From: Arthrobacter sp. Leaf234
GTDB taxonomy: Bacteria > Actinomycetota > Actinomycetes > Actinomycetales > Micrococcaceae
Length of the DNA stretch: 64,000 bases
Direction of reading: 5' to 3'
Assembly (NCBI RefSeq): GCF_001422665.1
Contig: NZ_LMLU01000001.1
Location: 292,797-356,796 of the forward strand
Positions 42,073-50,326 of this stretch are shown here, in pieces. The first letter of the stretch is position 1. Every line of letters starts with the position of its first letter. The notes under the pieces are model-generated. The model was given only the letters and a program-made list of their open reading frames with translations. It did not search any database and had not been told where the DNA came from. Position numbers and translations under genes: made by a program.

Positions 42073-44159
42073 TGTCCGAACTCATCACCCCGGAGCTCGT
42101 CTCCCTGGACGAGGACCTGGGGGCCGAGCGTCGCTCGGTGATCCGGTACCTCGCGGAGCAGGTCGCCGCGCAGGGGCGCTCCACGGAGGTCGACGCCCTG
42201 TACGCCGACGCCCTCGCCCGGGAGGAGAAGACCTCCACCGGTGTCCCCGGCGGCATCGCCATCCCGCACTGCCGCTCGAAGGCCGTCTCGGAGGCGACGC
42301 TGGCCATGGCCCGCCTGTCCCCGGCCGTCGACTTCGGCGCCAAGGACGGCCCCGCCGACCTCGTGTTCTTCATCGCGGCTCCGGACGGCGCGGACCAGGA
42401 GCACCTGAAGCTCCTCTCGAAGCTCGCCCGATCCCTGATCAGGAAGGACTTCACCGCCTCGCTGCGGGCCGCGCAGACCCCGGCGGATGTCGTCGCGCTG
42501 GTCAACGGCGCGCTCGGGATCGGTGAGCCGGCCACGACCGGCGACGGCGCCCATGCGGCCGGCACCGCCCGCGGCGACCGCTCGAGCGAGGCAGCCGCGA
42601 CCCTCGGAACGTCGCCGGCGGGCACCGACACCACGGGTCCCGCCGTCGAGCACGGACGGTCCACGGACACGAAGGTCCGGCGCCTCGTCGCGGTCACCGC
42701 GTGCCCCACGGGGATCGCCCACACCTACATGGCTGCGGACTCGCTCGTCGCCGCCGCCAAGGAGCGCGGGATCGACCTCCAGGTCGAGACGCAGGGCTCC
42801 TCGGGAGCGACTCCGCTGGACCCTGCGGTGATCGCGGCGGCCGACGCCGTGATCTTCGCCGTCGACGTCGACGTCCGCGACAAGCAGCGCTTCGCCGGCC
42901 TCCCCGTGATCAGCGCCCCCGTGAAGCGAGGGATCGACGAGCCCGGCGAGATGGTCGAGGAAGCCCTCGCGGCCGCCTCGAACCCGAACGCCCGCAGGGT
43001 CGCCGGAACCGCCGGCGGCGAGCAGACCGACGACGACGGCGGCCGGGACGGCATCGGCAGCACGCTGAAGCGCGCCCTGCTCACGGGTGTCAGCTACATG
43101 ATCCCGTTCGTGGCGGGCGGTGGCCTGCTGATTGCGCTCGGCTTCCTGCTGGGTGGGTACCTCATCACCGACACCGCGGACACGATCGTGCTGGAGAACA
43201 CCTTCGGCAACCTGCCCGAGGGCGGCCTGGCGACGTACCTCGGCGCGGTCGCCTTCAAGATCGGCCAGCTCTCCCTCGGGTTCCTCGTCCCGGCACTCGC
43301 CGGCTACATCGCCTACGCCCTGGCGGACCGGCCCGGCATCGCGCCCGGCTTCGTCGCAGGCGCCGTCGCAGGCTTCATGGGAGCGGGCTTCCTCGGCGGG
43401 ATCGTCGGTGGCCTGCTCGCCGGGTACGTCGCTTTGATGATCGGGCGCCTCGCGGTGCCGCGCTGGCTGCGGAGCCTCATGCCGGTCGTCATCATCCCGC
43501 TGCTGGCATCCATCGTGGCCTCCGGCCTCATGTTCCTCGTGCTCGGCGGGCCCATCGCGGCCATCACCGACGGCCTCAACAACTGGCTCTCCGGCCTCAC
43601 CGGCACGGCCGCCGTCGGCCTGGGCCTCATCCTGGGCCTCATGATGGCCGTCGATCTCGGTGGACCGGTCAACAAGGTGGCCTACTCCTTCGCCGTCGCC
43701 GGCCTGGGCGCCGGGTCCATCGACAACCAGGCACCCTGGCAGATCATGGCTGCCGTCATGGCTGCCGGCATGGTTCCCCCGCTGGCCATGGCCCTGGCCA
43801 CGGTGATCGACCGCCGCCGGTTCACGGTCGCCGAACGCGAGAACGGGAAGGCTGCCTGGCTCCTGGGCGCCGCCTTCATCTCCGAGGGGGCCATCCCGTT
43901 CGCCGCCGCCGATCCGCTCCGCGTCATCCCCGCCTCGCTGCTCGGTTCCGCCGTCACCGGAGCGATCGTCATGGGGACGGGCGTCACATCCCAGGCACCG
44001 CACGGTGGGATCTTCGTCTTCTTCGCCATCGGGAACGTCGCCATGTTCGTGGTCGCGATCATCGTCGGGACCATCATCTCCGCCCTTGCGGTGATCGGCC
44101 TCAAGCGCTACGCCACCAGCAAGAAGGACGCCCCGGTCGCCGAGCCGGTTGCAGCCTGA
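42072..44159 (+). CDS. fruA: Fructose-specific PTS enzyme EIIABC
   Basis: The 695-residue polyprotein has EIIA (about 1-150) with the phosphorylated His66 in GGIAIPHCRS. An Ala/Thr-rich linker leads to EIIB (about 195-300) with Cys211 in VTACPTGIAHTYMAADS. EIIC (about 330-690) has multiple spans and the ISEGAIPFAAADPLRVIP loop. It imports and phosphorylates fructose to fructose 1-phosphate, receiving phosphate from HPr. ATG overlaps the fruK stop. Enzyme I is not in the window. Confidence 0.95.
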   Translation: MSELITPELVSLDEDLGAERRSVIRYLAEQVAAQGRSTEVDALYADALAREEKTSTGVPGGIAIPHCRSKAVSEATLAMARLSPAVDFGAKDGPADLVFFIAAPDGADQEHLKLLSKLARSLIRKDFTASLRAAQTPADVVALVNGALGIGEPATTGDGAHAAGTARGDRSSEAAATLGTSPAGTDTTGPAVEHGRSTDTKVRRLVAVTACPTGIAHTYMAADSLVAAAKERGIDLQVETQGSSGATPLDPAVIAAADAVIFAVDVDVRDKQRFAGLPVISAPVKRGIDEPGEMVEEALAAASNPNARRVAGTAGGEQTDDDGGRDGIGSTLKRALLTGVSYMIPFVAGGGLLIALGFLLGGYLITDTADTIVLENTFGNLPEGGLATYLGAVAFKIGQLSLGFLVPALAGYIAYALADRPGIAPGFVAGAVAGFMGAGFLGGIVGGLLAGYVALMIGRLAVPRWLRSLMPVVIIPLLASIVASGLMFLVLGGPIAAITDGLNNWLSGLTGTAAVGLGLILGLMMAVDLGGPVNKVAYSFAVAGLGAGSIDNQAPWQIMAAVMAAGMVPPLAMALATVIDRRRFTVAERENGKAAWLLGAAFISEGAIPFAAADPLRVIPASLLGSAVTGAIVMGTGVTSQAPHGGIFVFFAIGNVAMFVVAIIVGTIISALAVIGLKRYATSKKDAPVAEPVAA

Positions 44160-44210
44160 CCGCTGGTCCGGTTGGCTGTACCTGAACCCACCTACACAGA
44201 GGAGCACAAC

Positions 44211-44489
44211 ATGGCAGAACGCAAGGCAACAGTGGCGAGCCGGGTCGGCCTGCACGCCCGACCCGCGTCCATCTTCGCGGAGGCCGCAGGCGAGCTTCCC
44301 CTCGAGGTCACCATCGCCATGGACGGCGAGCCCGCGGAGGAGGCGATGGACGCCTCGAGCATCCTCTCGCTCATGAGCCTCGGTGCGTCGCACGGCGACG
44401 TGATCGTCCTCCGCGCCGAGGGCGACGGCGCCGAGGACGCACTCGAGAGCCTCGCCAGGATCATCGAGACGGACCACGACGCCGAGTAG
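44211..44489 (+). CDS. HPr phosphocarrier protein
   Basis: ATG at 44211 follows GAGGAG. The 92-residue protein has the active-site His in VGLHARPAS and the regulatory-serine region ASSILSLMSLGASHGD. It carries phosphate from enzyme I to EIIA domains. Its location at the end of the fructose operon, not beside ptsI, suggests HPr supply is tied to fructose. The strong terminator 44502-44543 follows. Confidence 0.93.
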   Translation: MAERKATVASRVGLHARPASIFAEAAGELPLEVTIAMDGEPAEEAMDASSILSLMSLGASHGDVIVLRAEGDGAEDALESLARIIETDHDAE

Positions 44490-44501
44490 CACCCCACACG
44501 T

Positions 44502-44543
44502 AAGGGCACCATCCGCCGCTGATACCTGGCGGATGGTGCCCTT
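44502..44543 (+). terminator. Terminator of the fructose operon
   Basis: AAGGGCACCATCCGCC (44502-44517) pairs perfectly with 44528-44543; the 16-bp stem closes a 10-base loop 12 bp after the HPr stop. Confidence 0.85.
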
Positions 44544-44728
44544 CGCTGTGCCCCAGCACGGGTGGTCGGGTAGGTGGGTCCACCCGTTCTCATGGACTCA
44601 CCCACCCGCCTCGCAACGATCCGCTGACCCCCCACGGACAGCGGCAGTTACATAATCATTATTTTTACACACGATCATGAAAACGTGAATGCACCGAGGA
44701 CACGATTGCGTCACGCTTCGCGCGGCGC
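44544..44728. other. Intergenic, AT-rich core near 44650-44690
   Basis: No gene is seen. GTGGGTCCACCC near 44573 forms a small palindrome, and 44650-44690 (ACATAATCATTATTTTTACAC) is far more AT-rich than the genome. It follows the minus-strand membrane-protein stop codon and could be a terminator/UP-like tract. Confidence 0.4.
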
Positions 44729-45451
44729 CTAGGCGAGCTTGTTCGCTCGACGGCGGGTCCGTCCGTTCACGATGTGGCTGGCCCAGATCAGGCACAGCCC
44801 GACGACGGTCAGGAGGATGGCCGAGAACGGCAGGATGATGTCCCAGACCGACAGGTCGAGTGGTGTGAGGCGGAGGGCGACGAAGACGACGACGAGGGAG
44901 AAACCGCAGGCGAGGAAGCCACAGGCCACGCGATGGATCGTCCTCGCGTGACGGTCGAGCGCCGAGGTCGCGGCCGGCACGACCAGGCACGCGGCCACAT
45001 ATCCGGGATACAGCCGACCCACGGCCGCATACTGCTGCACCGAGTCCTGGTTCTCGAAAGCGTGCAGGCCCGTGGAGCTGCCGGCCAGCTCGCTCGCCAC
45101 GAAGAAGTAGAGCGTGGCAAGGACGGTCAGCGCGAGGATCGCCAGGCCGAACCGCCCGACGACGAGCCTTCGGGCAAGGGGCGAGTCGAAGGCTGCCGCC
45201 ATCCGCAGAGCGAGCAGCAGGAAGACCGCATACAGGGCCAGGCGGAGGAGAAGGTTCGCGAGGTTGATCCCGCCGAGCAGGCCGTCCACTGCGCCGTAGA
45301 TCGGGGCGATGGAGAGCCCGACGCACACAGAGAGCAGCACGAGCGCGCTGAAGATCACCCGCCCTGCTCCTCTCCTCGCGGCGGGAACACGCACGGCAGC
45401 CCCGACGATGCACAGTCCGAGCACGATCCATTGAAGTGTCACGACTGTCAT
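44729..45451 (-). CDS. Membrane protein resembling the N-terminal half of MAB_1171c-type transporters
   Basis: ATG at 45451 overlaps the regulator stop (ATGA). The 240-residue protein has seven hydrophobic helices, the GAAVRVPAARRGAGR loop after helix 1 and GAVDGLLGGINLANLLLRLALYAV, patterns I associate with the DUF6545/MAB_1171c putative transporter family of actinobacteria. Those are usually about 350-400 residues; here the C-terminal cytoplasmic part is missing and a basic RTRRRANKLA tail ends the protein. The coupling to a dedicated regulator suggests they act together. The family assignment is from memory and tentative. Confidence 0.55.
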   Translation of the reverse strand: MTVVTLQWIVLGLCIVGAAVRVPAARRGAGRVIFSALVLLSVCVGLSIAPIYGAVDGLLGGINLANLLLRLALYAVFLLLALRMAAAFDSPLARRLVVGRFGLAILALTVLATLYFFVASELAGSSTGLHAFENQDSVQQYAAVGRLYPGYVAACLVVPAATSALDRHARTIHRVACGFLACGFSLVVVFVALRLTPLDLSVWDIILPFSAILLTVVGLCLIWASHIVNGRTRRRANKLA

Positions 45452-46182
45452 CCGAGGTTCTCCCACAGGGCGCGGTCCTTGCCGTCGTCGAGCTCGGCCC
45501 TGCGGATCTGCTTGCCGAGCACGTCGAGGCGGTCACGGGCGAGGAACACGAGGTCGAGATCGGGCATGGCGCAGAGGGCTCTCGCCCTGCCGTCCGGGGG
45601 CCAGCCGCCCTCCTCCTGCGTCAGGAGGCCCGTGACCACCAGGCCGCTGGTCAGCGAGACCCCGGAGATCCGGGCGGCTTCGAGCGCGATCTCGGGCGCC
45701 AGACGCCCCGCCGTGAGCTGCGCGGACAGATTCTGCCGGGCCACTCCCGTGCGGGCGGCCAGCTGTTGCCGTAGATCCCCCGGGTCGATGGCCTCGATCC
45801 AGGCACGGACGGAATTCCTGTGCGGGAAGGGGGCGAGGTTCAGCTGCAGGTCGCTCCCCGCGCATTCCTGGTCCTCGCTGCGCGCGACCAGCAGCCGGAG
45901 GATGTCGATGTGCGAGACCTGGCTCACGAGTTCGGCGTCCGTCGGGGTGCGGACCCCGGCCGGGACGTCGGTGAACCCCTCGAAGACGGCCAGCGAGTCG
46001 ACGGGCGGAAGCCCGTAGCCCCGGGCGATCGAGACGATGGTGGGGACGGAGACCTTGCCCCGCACGAGCTGCTGCGCGAGGGTGGAACGCTTTATCCCGG
46101 CCACCCTGCACACGTCCGAGACGGTGTCCTGCGGTGCGATACGGGAACGCCACAGCTGGAATGCCTTGGCTGTGACGGCCAT
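45448..46182 (-). CDS. Putative regulator with two tandem HTH-like repeats
   Basis: ATG at 46182 lies after AAAGGTG; an in-frame ATG at 46185 is equally possible and 46287 is the longest. The 244-residue protein has two similar segments. Residues 9-71 read QLWRSRIAPQD...GIKRSTLAQQLVRGK...IARGYGL; residues 125-189 read RAWIEAIDPGD...GVARQNLSAQLTAGR...AARISGV. Both fit an XRE-like HTH, so the protein appears internally duplicated. It is first in an operon with the membrane protein. A 19-bp inverted repeat and TATACT lie upstream. I do not recognise a named family. Confidence 0.6.
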   Translation of the reverse strand: MAVTAKAFQLWRSRIAPQDTVSDVCRVAGIKRSTLAQQLVRGKVSVPTIVSIARGYGLPPVDSLAVFEGFTDVPAGVRTPTDAELVSQVSHIDILRLLVARSEDQECAGSDLQLNLAPFPHRNSVRAWIEAIDPGDLRQQLAARTGVARQNLSAQLTAGRLAPEIALEAARISGVSLTSGLVVTGLLTQEEGGWPPDGRARALCAMPDLDLVFLARDRLDVLGKQIRRAELDDGKDRALWENLG

Positions 46183-46219
46183 CATCACCTTTCGATTGGA
46201 CTTTGCGCTCTCCTGTCGA

Positions 46220-46282
46220 AGTATACTGAGATCGCTGGCTCCGATTTCTGCGATTCCCCCATACGCAGAACTCGGAGCCAGC
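46220..46282 (-). promoter_or_regulatory. Promoter with 19-bp inverted repeat upstream of the duplicated-HTH regulator
   Basis: Minus-strand TATACT (46220-46225) is a good -10. The inverted repeat at 46234-46252 and 46264-46282 matches at 18 of 19 pairs around an 11-base spacer and covers the expected -35. This suits an operator; as RNA it could also end the upstream gene's message. Confidence 0.65.
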
Positions 46283-46331
46283 TCCACTTTAACTCAGCGG
46301 GAGCCACCCGGCAGCGTGCCCGGAGAGGGCC

Positions 46332-46586
46332 TCACCAGCGGACTTTCTTCTCCTTCTTGCCCTGCTTGCTGCTCTCGTTGGCGGCCTTCTGGTGGCCCGC
46401 ACCCGTTGCCGCGGTGGGGTTGGCGCCGTGGTTCTTCCGAGCGAGCGCGAGCTTGGCCCGCGGATCGTCCTGGACGCTGCGACGCTGGGCGCCTCCGGCC
46501 TCGGCGGGCGGTGAATCCTCCGCTTCCGGCGGCGGGACGGCGGCGGAAGCGGCCGCGGACGCGTCGTTCTGGGGCGTGGTGGTCAT
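46332..46586 (-). CDS. Small basic/Pro-rich hypothetical protein (84 aa)
   Basis: ATG at 46586 follows AAAGGAAC; a longer in-frame start at 46640 lacks a site. The product is Ala/Pro/Glu-rich in the first half and very basic in the second (ALARKNHGANPTAATGAGHQKAANESSKQGKKEKKVRW). It has no hydrophobic segment and may bind nucleic acid, which is inferred from charge only. It lies upstream of the palindrome at 46234-46282 in the same direction as the regulator. Confidence 0.55.
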   Translation of the reverse strand: MTTTPQNDASAAASAAVPPPEAEDSPPAEAGGAQRRSVQDDPRAKLALARKNHGANPTAATGAGHQKAANESSKQGKKEKKVRW

Positions 46587-46809
46587 GGTGTTCCTTTCTG
46601 GGGTGGCGCCACGAGATGCGTCGGAACACGTCATCGCCACCGCAGGGAGTACCCGCGGGAACGCTGGGAGTCGGACGGATTTCAGGGGCGCCTGTGGAGG
46701 GGTGTCATCGACACATGACGCGGATCGCGGCCGGAGCCGGATCGCCTACTGAAAAAGAATCGTCCTCATGCCTCCGACGGTACACCCCGCCCGCGCGGCG
46801 GGACAAGGC

Positions 46810-48078
46810 CTAGCGCAGCCTGCCACCGCTGAGCGTGACATCGACGAAGACCAGCCGATGATCACTCGTCGGGAAGGGGAAGATCCCCGTCAGCTCCGCA
46901 CCGGGACTGCCTGCCCGGGGCCAGAACACCCCTGCGGCAGCCACCTTGAGCGTGCGCGACGGCAGCACGTAGTCGGCCCTGATGTTGCCGGCATCCCTGT
47001 CCTCGAAGTCCGCCGTGTCGAACCGCGGATCACTCCTGTGCTTGGCGTTGGCACCGCCCTGCAGGGCGGACGCCTCGACAGCTCCGTTCGACGACGGCAG
47101 CGGATCCTGGACGAGCTTGTTGCCCAGCAACTGGCCGATCGACCCTGCCCGTGAATCCCCGTCCAGGGGATCGCTGTTCTGATCACCCATGACGACGAAC
47201 CGCTCGCCTCGGTTCAGGCCGCCGGTACCGCCGTCGTCGTCGTAGATGTAGGACGCGCCGGGACCGCCGGTCACGTAGTCGGACCAGAAGCGGATCTCGT
47301 CGCTGTTGCGCCTGCCGTTCCGATCCTCCTGCCCGTCGAACACCGGTGGCGTCGGATGGCTGGCGAGGACGTGCACGGTCCTGCCGCCGACCTCGACGGG
47401 GACGTCCCAGTGCGACTTGCTGGACAGCGGGAGCGCTGCCAGTTCATCCGTCGAGTACCAGTCGTCGGCCGCCTCCGTTGCCGGGTTGTCGGGCAGCAAC
47501 GCTCCGGGCATGTCCTTCCACAGGAAGTCCTGGAAGGTCCTGACGGCCTCGGTGCGGATGGGATACCTCGAGTACACCACCATGCCGTACTGGCCCTCGA
47601 AGGCGCCGAAGCCCAGTGCGTCGTCGGCGCCTCCGACGCGCCCGTCGTTGTTGAGGTCGAACCCGCTGGGCACGCCGGTGTTCGAGGGCGCCGTGTACAC
47701 GTAGGGGTAGTCGATCGGGGCCTTGCCGTTCTGGCCGACCCGGAGATAGTTCTGACTGAAGAGATCAGCGGCGCGGCCGCCCGCGACGTAGTCGAATTCG
47801 TTCAGGAGCACGACGTCCGGCCGGTTGATCTGGATGACCTCCGCGATCGCCCTCGCCTGCGTATTGGCCGGGGTACTCAGATCGCGGACGAGGTCGCCCG
47901 GCGCCGCTCGGTTCAGGCTGGCGTTGTAGGTCGCGAACCGCACATCCTGTTTCCCGGCGCGGGTCCCGGCGATCACGGACCGTGAATCGTCGTACGCGAC
48001 GGCGGAACCGGCGGGAGCTCCGACGACGACGAGCGCGGCGGCGAGCACGGCTGCCGAGCATGCGGTCGGGATACGCAC
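46810..48078 (-). CDS. Secreted endonuclease/exonuclease/phosphatase-fold protein
   Basis: The 422-residue protein starts at GTG 48078 after GAGGAGGG, with a signal peptide cleaved near AVA-YDD. The fold shows VRFATYNASLNR, VLLNEFDYV, a long variable middle with SNTGVPSGFDLNNDGRVGGADDALGF (a dockerin-like calcium loop), HVLASHPTPPVFDG, VMGDQNSD and TSDHRLVFVDV. The final SDH supplies the catalytic His. It probably hydrolyses phosphodiester or phosphoester bonds outside the cell, such as DNA; the exact substrate is unknown. Confidence 0.85.
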   Translation of the reverse strand: MRIPTACSAAVLAAALVVVGAPAGSAVAYDDSRSVIAGTRAGKQDVRFATYNASLNRAAPGDLVRDLSTPANTQARAIAEVIQINRPDVVLLNEFDYVAGGRAADLFSQNYLRVGQNGKAPIDYPYVYTAPSNTGVPSGFDLNNDGRVGGADDALGFGAFEGQYGMVVYSRYPIRTEAVRTFQDFLWKDMPGALLPDNPATEAADDWYSTDELAALPLSSKSHWDVPVEVGGRTVHVLASHPTPPVFDGQEDRNGRRNSDEIRFWSDYVTGGPGASYIYDDDGGTGGLNRGERFVVMGDQNSDPLDGDSRAGSIGQLLGNKLVQDPLPSSNGAVEASALQGGANAKHRSDPRFDTADFEDRDAGNIRADYVLPSRTLKVAAAGVFWPRAGSPGAELTGIFPFPTSDHRLVFVDVTLSGGRLR

Positions 48079-48438
48079 AGGTCCCTCCTCAGGTCATGGA
48101 GCGGCGCCGCTGAAGGCGTGCGCCACCGTCGTCGAACGCTCCGGTAGATCGAGCCTAACCGGGTCCGGGGGGCCGCAACGGGCCGGCGGATAACGATTCA
48201 AACTCATCCACGTCGGAAGGATGCCCCGACGAGGGCAGCCGTCTGGAGATCACCCGGAGGGTGCCCGTGGCACGATCCGCCCTCCACTCGCCCGGTGGTT
48301 CCCGGCCACGTCGCGATCCCCGGCCTTCCCCGTCAAGCCCCGGTTCCGCCACCGGGTGCCTCCGCACGCGGGCGGTTCCATGGCAAGCTGGGCCGGATTC
48401 ATCTCGTGGTGCCGTGGGCACCGGAAGGAGCGGCTCCC
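48079..48438. other. Divergent intergenic region
   Basis: These 360 bases hold no convincing gene. They must carry promoters for the secreted nuclease-like gene and the ZIP transporter. No clear operator is seen; a zinc-responsive site was looked for and not found. Confidence 0.4.
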
Positions 48439-49194
48439 GTGCCACTGTGGCTGCAGGCATTCGGGTGGGGTGCGATCGCAGGAGGGGCGCTGGTCCTCGG
48501 AGCGGCGATCGCGTGGAGGTGGACCGTGCCACCCCGGATCGTCTCCTTCGTGATGGCGTTCGGGGCGGGAGTGCTCATCTCCGCCCTCGCCTTCGAACTC
48601 GTCGGAGAGGCCCAGAAGGCGGGCGGGCTCGTGCCGACGGCTGGAGGCTTCCTCGTCGGAGCCGTGACCTATGTGGGAGCCAACGCGATCCTCGCCCGCA
48701 AGGGGGCGCAGCACCGCAAGCGGTCGGGCGGGCAGCAGCCGTCGGAGTCCGACGCCGCCGGGAGCGGCAACGCCATTGCACTCGGCGCCCTGCTCGACGG
48801 CATCCCGGAGTCGGTGGTCCTGGGGCTCGGCCTCGTGGCGGGAGGCACGGTGAATCCGGCGGTCCTCGTCGCGATCTTCATCTCCAACGTGCCCGAAGGA
48901 CTCTCGAGCACCGCCGGCATGAAGAACGCGGGCCGCAGCAGCCGCTACGTGTTCGCGCTGTGGGGCGGCATCGCCCTCGCCTCGGGACTGGCGGCCCTCA
49001 TCGGGTACTCGTTGCTGGCGGATGCCTCCGGCGTCACCGTCGCGTTCATCACGGCGATCGCCGCCGGCGCCATCCTCGCGATGGTCGCGGACACCATGAT
49101 TCCCGAGGCCTTCGAGCGCCAGCACATGTTCACGGGACTGATCGCCGCCCTCGGTTTCCTCGCGGCGTTCGTGGTGCACACGGTCTCCGCATGA
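48439..49194 (+). CDS. ZIP family metal transporter
   Basis: GTG at 48439 follows GGAAGGAG; upstream in-frame residues are Pro/Arg-rich noise. The 251-residue protein has about eight spans. Helices 4-5 contain NAIALGALLDGIPESVVLGLGL and ISNVPEGLSSTAGMK, the bacterial ZIP metal site (H/D-x-I-PEG pattern). It likely takes up Zn2+ or similar divalent metal, although some YPO members export. A terminator follows at 49217. Confidence 0.85.
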   Translation: MPLWLQAFGWGAIAGGALVLGAAIAWRWTVPPRIVSFVMAFGAGVLISALAFELVGEAQKAGGLVPTAGGFLVGAVTYVGANAILARKGAQHRKRSGGQQPSESDAAGSGNAIALGALLDGIPESVVLGLGLVAGGTVNPAVLVAIFISNVPEGLSSTAGMKNAGRSSRYVFALWGGIALASGLAALIGYSLLADASGVTVAFITAIAAGAILAMVADTMIPEAFERQHMFTGLIAALGFLAAFVVHTVSA

Positions 49195-49216
49195 GCAGCA
49201 CCTCGCACCGACGACG

Positions 49217-49245
49217 AAGGACCCCGGAACTGGTCCGGGGTCCTT
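49217..49245 (+). terminator. Terminator of the ZIP gene
   Basis: AAGGACCCCGGA (49217-49228) pairs perfectly with 49234-49245 around ACTGG, between the ZIP gene and the minus-strand tRNA gene. Confidence 0.75.
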
Positions 49246-49256
49246 CCCTCACGCGG

Positions 49257-49330
49257 TAGGCCCTGTGGGGCTCGAACCCACGACCCACGGATTAAAAGTC
49301 CGTTGCTCTAGCCAACTGAGCTAAGGGCCC
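49257..49330 (-). tRNA. tRNA-Lys (anticodon TTT)
   Basis: On the minus strand the 74-base gene reads GGGCCCTTAGCTCAGTTGG, has a D-arm, an anticodon loop CTTTTAA with anticodon TTT, and GGTTCGAGCCCC for the T-arm. The acceptor stem pairs positions 1-7 with 66-72, with one G-U, and the discriminator is A. CCA is not encoded. Confidence 0.95.
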
Positions 49331-49455
49331 GCCCATCACCACCCCGGGGACCCGCAGGTCCGCCGTGCGGCGATGACCCGCCCACTTTATCGCAATCACC
49401 CACGCCCCGAGGACGGGTCCGAGGCCCTGCCGACCGGCCGCGACGACCGCAGGAG

Positions 49456-49467
49456 TATCCTCGTTCC
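49456..49467 (+). promoter_or_regulatory. Leaderless -10 element (TATCCT + 6 nt)
   Basis: TATCCT, CGTTCC, then ATG at 49468. The 12-mer CCTCGTTCCATG recurs before radA at 57537-57548, an exact duplicate of the start module. Confidence 0.55.
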
Positions 49468-50115
49468 ATGGACGGCGACTACACGAACAAGAGCCCGCGG
49501 CCGCACAAGCCGAAGCCTTTCGCCCCGGCCGATTTCGAGGTCTTCGCGGGGGGCGTCGATCCGTCGCGGGTCTCCGAGGCCGCCCACATGGCGGCCCACG
49601 CCCTGGTGCACCACGGGCGGGACACGGACGATCCCGACGTGACCCGCCGCCTCGTCGAACTCGCCGACCGGCAGGGCCTTGAGGCCATCGCCGAGATGTG
49701 GGCCGAGAGTCCTGCGAGATCCCTGCCAGGGGCCCTGTGGCGGCTCTATGCCCTGCGTGCCGCGACCCAGCAGAACCCCGAGCGGATCGCCGCCTACTTC
49801 GCCTCCGGCAAGGAGATCGCCCAGGTCTCGAAGGTCGTGGCGGGCGTGGCCGAACCGCCCGGCGCCGCAGAGATGACCACCATGGCGGACACCATCCTCT
49901 CGGGCGCCTTCGACGGGGACTTCGACGTCGCCCTCGAACGGTTCGCCGCGTTCTGCCGCGTCGTCGCCCTCGGCCAGGCCAACCACGCGGACGACCGGGA
50001 GGTGGCCAGCGGGTCCCACGCCTCGAAGCTCACGCGCAATTCCCACCAGCTGATCAAGACCGCTGAGGACCTCGAGCACGCCGCCGCCTCCTGGCGGCGC
50101 GGCGACCTCGACTGA
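49468..50115 (+). CDS. Conserved hypothetical protein
   Basis: The 215-residue soluble protein is mostly helical, with DGDYTNKSPRPHKPKPFAPADFEVFAGGVDPSRVSEAAHMAAHALVHHG and an NSHQLIKTAEDLEHAAASWRRGDLD end. I recognise no fold or catalytic motif; acidic and His residues are scattered. It is upstream of DUF47 and Pit genes in the same direction but separated by 211 bp. A leaderless-type start supports it being a real gene. Confidence 0.65.
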   Translation: MDGDYTNKSPRPHKPKPFAPADFEVFAGGVDPSRVSEAAHMAAHALVHHGRDTDDPDVTRRLVELADRQGLEAIAEMWAESPARSLPGALWRLYALRAATQQNPERIAAYFASGKEIAQVSKVVAGVAEPPGAAEMTTMADTILSGAFDGDFDVALERFAAFCRVVALGQANHADDREVASGSHASKLTRNSHQLIKTAEDLEHAAASWRRGDLD

Positions 50116-50326
50116 GCGGCCCGTCACAGGCGATGTTGACAGCCGCTCCGGGGAGGGCAAGACTTAACCCGGCGTCGGACCGTGGAACCCCCGGGCTTCA
50201 ACACTCAGCCGCTTCGAGCGGCCTTCCGCCGAGAGGCGCTCCCGGTTCGACGCCACTACTCTGCCCAGAGGCATGCGCGTCGGTGGCAGCACCGCCGACG
50301 CCCGCCCACCCTCCGAGGAAGACTCC

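Noticed and set aside
41910-44492. 860-residue antisense open frame across the fructose EIIABC gene
   Set aside because: It is a low-complexity shadow of a clearly real PTS gene, with no start signals or domains.
48079-48438. Zur-type operator or riboswitch ahead of the ZIP gene
   Set aside because: No convincing palindrome of Zur type and no conserved riboswitch core could be recognised by eye.
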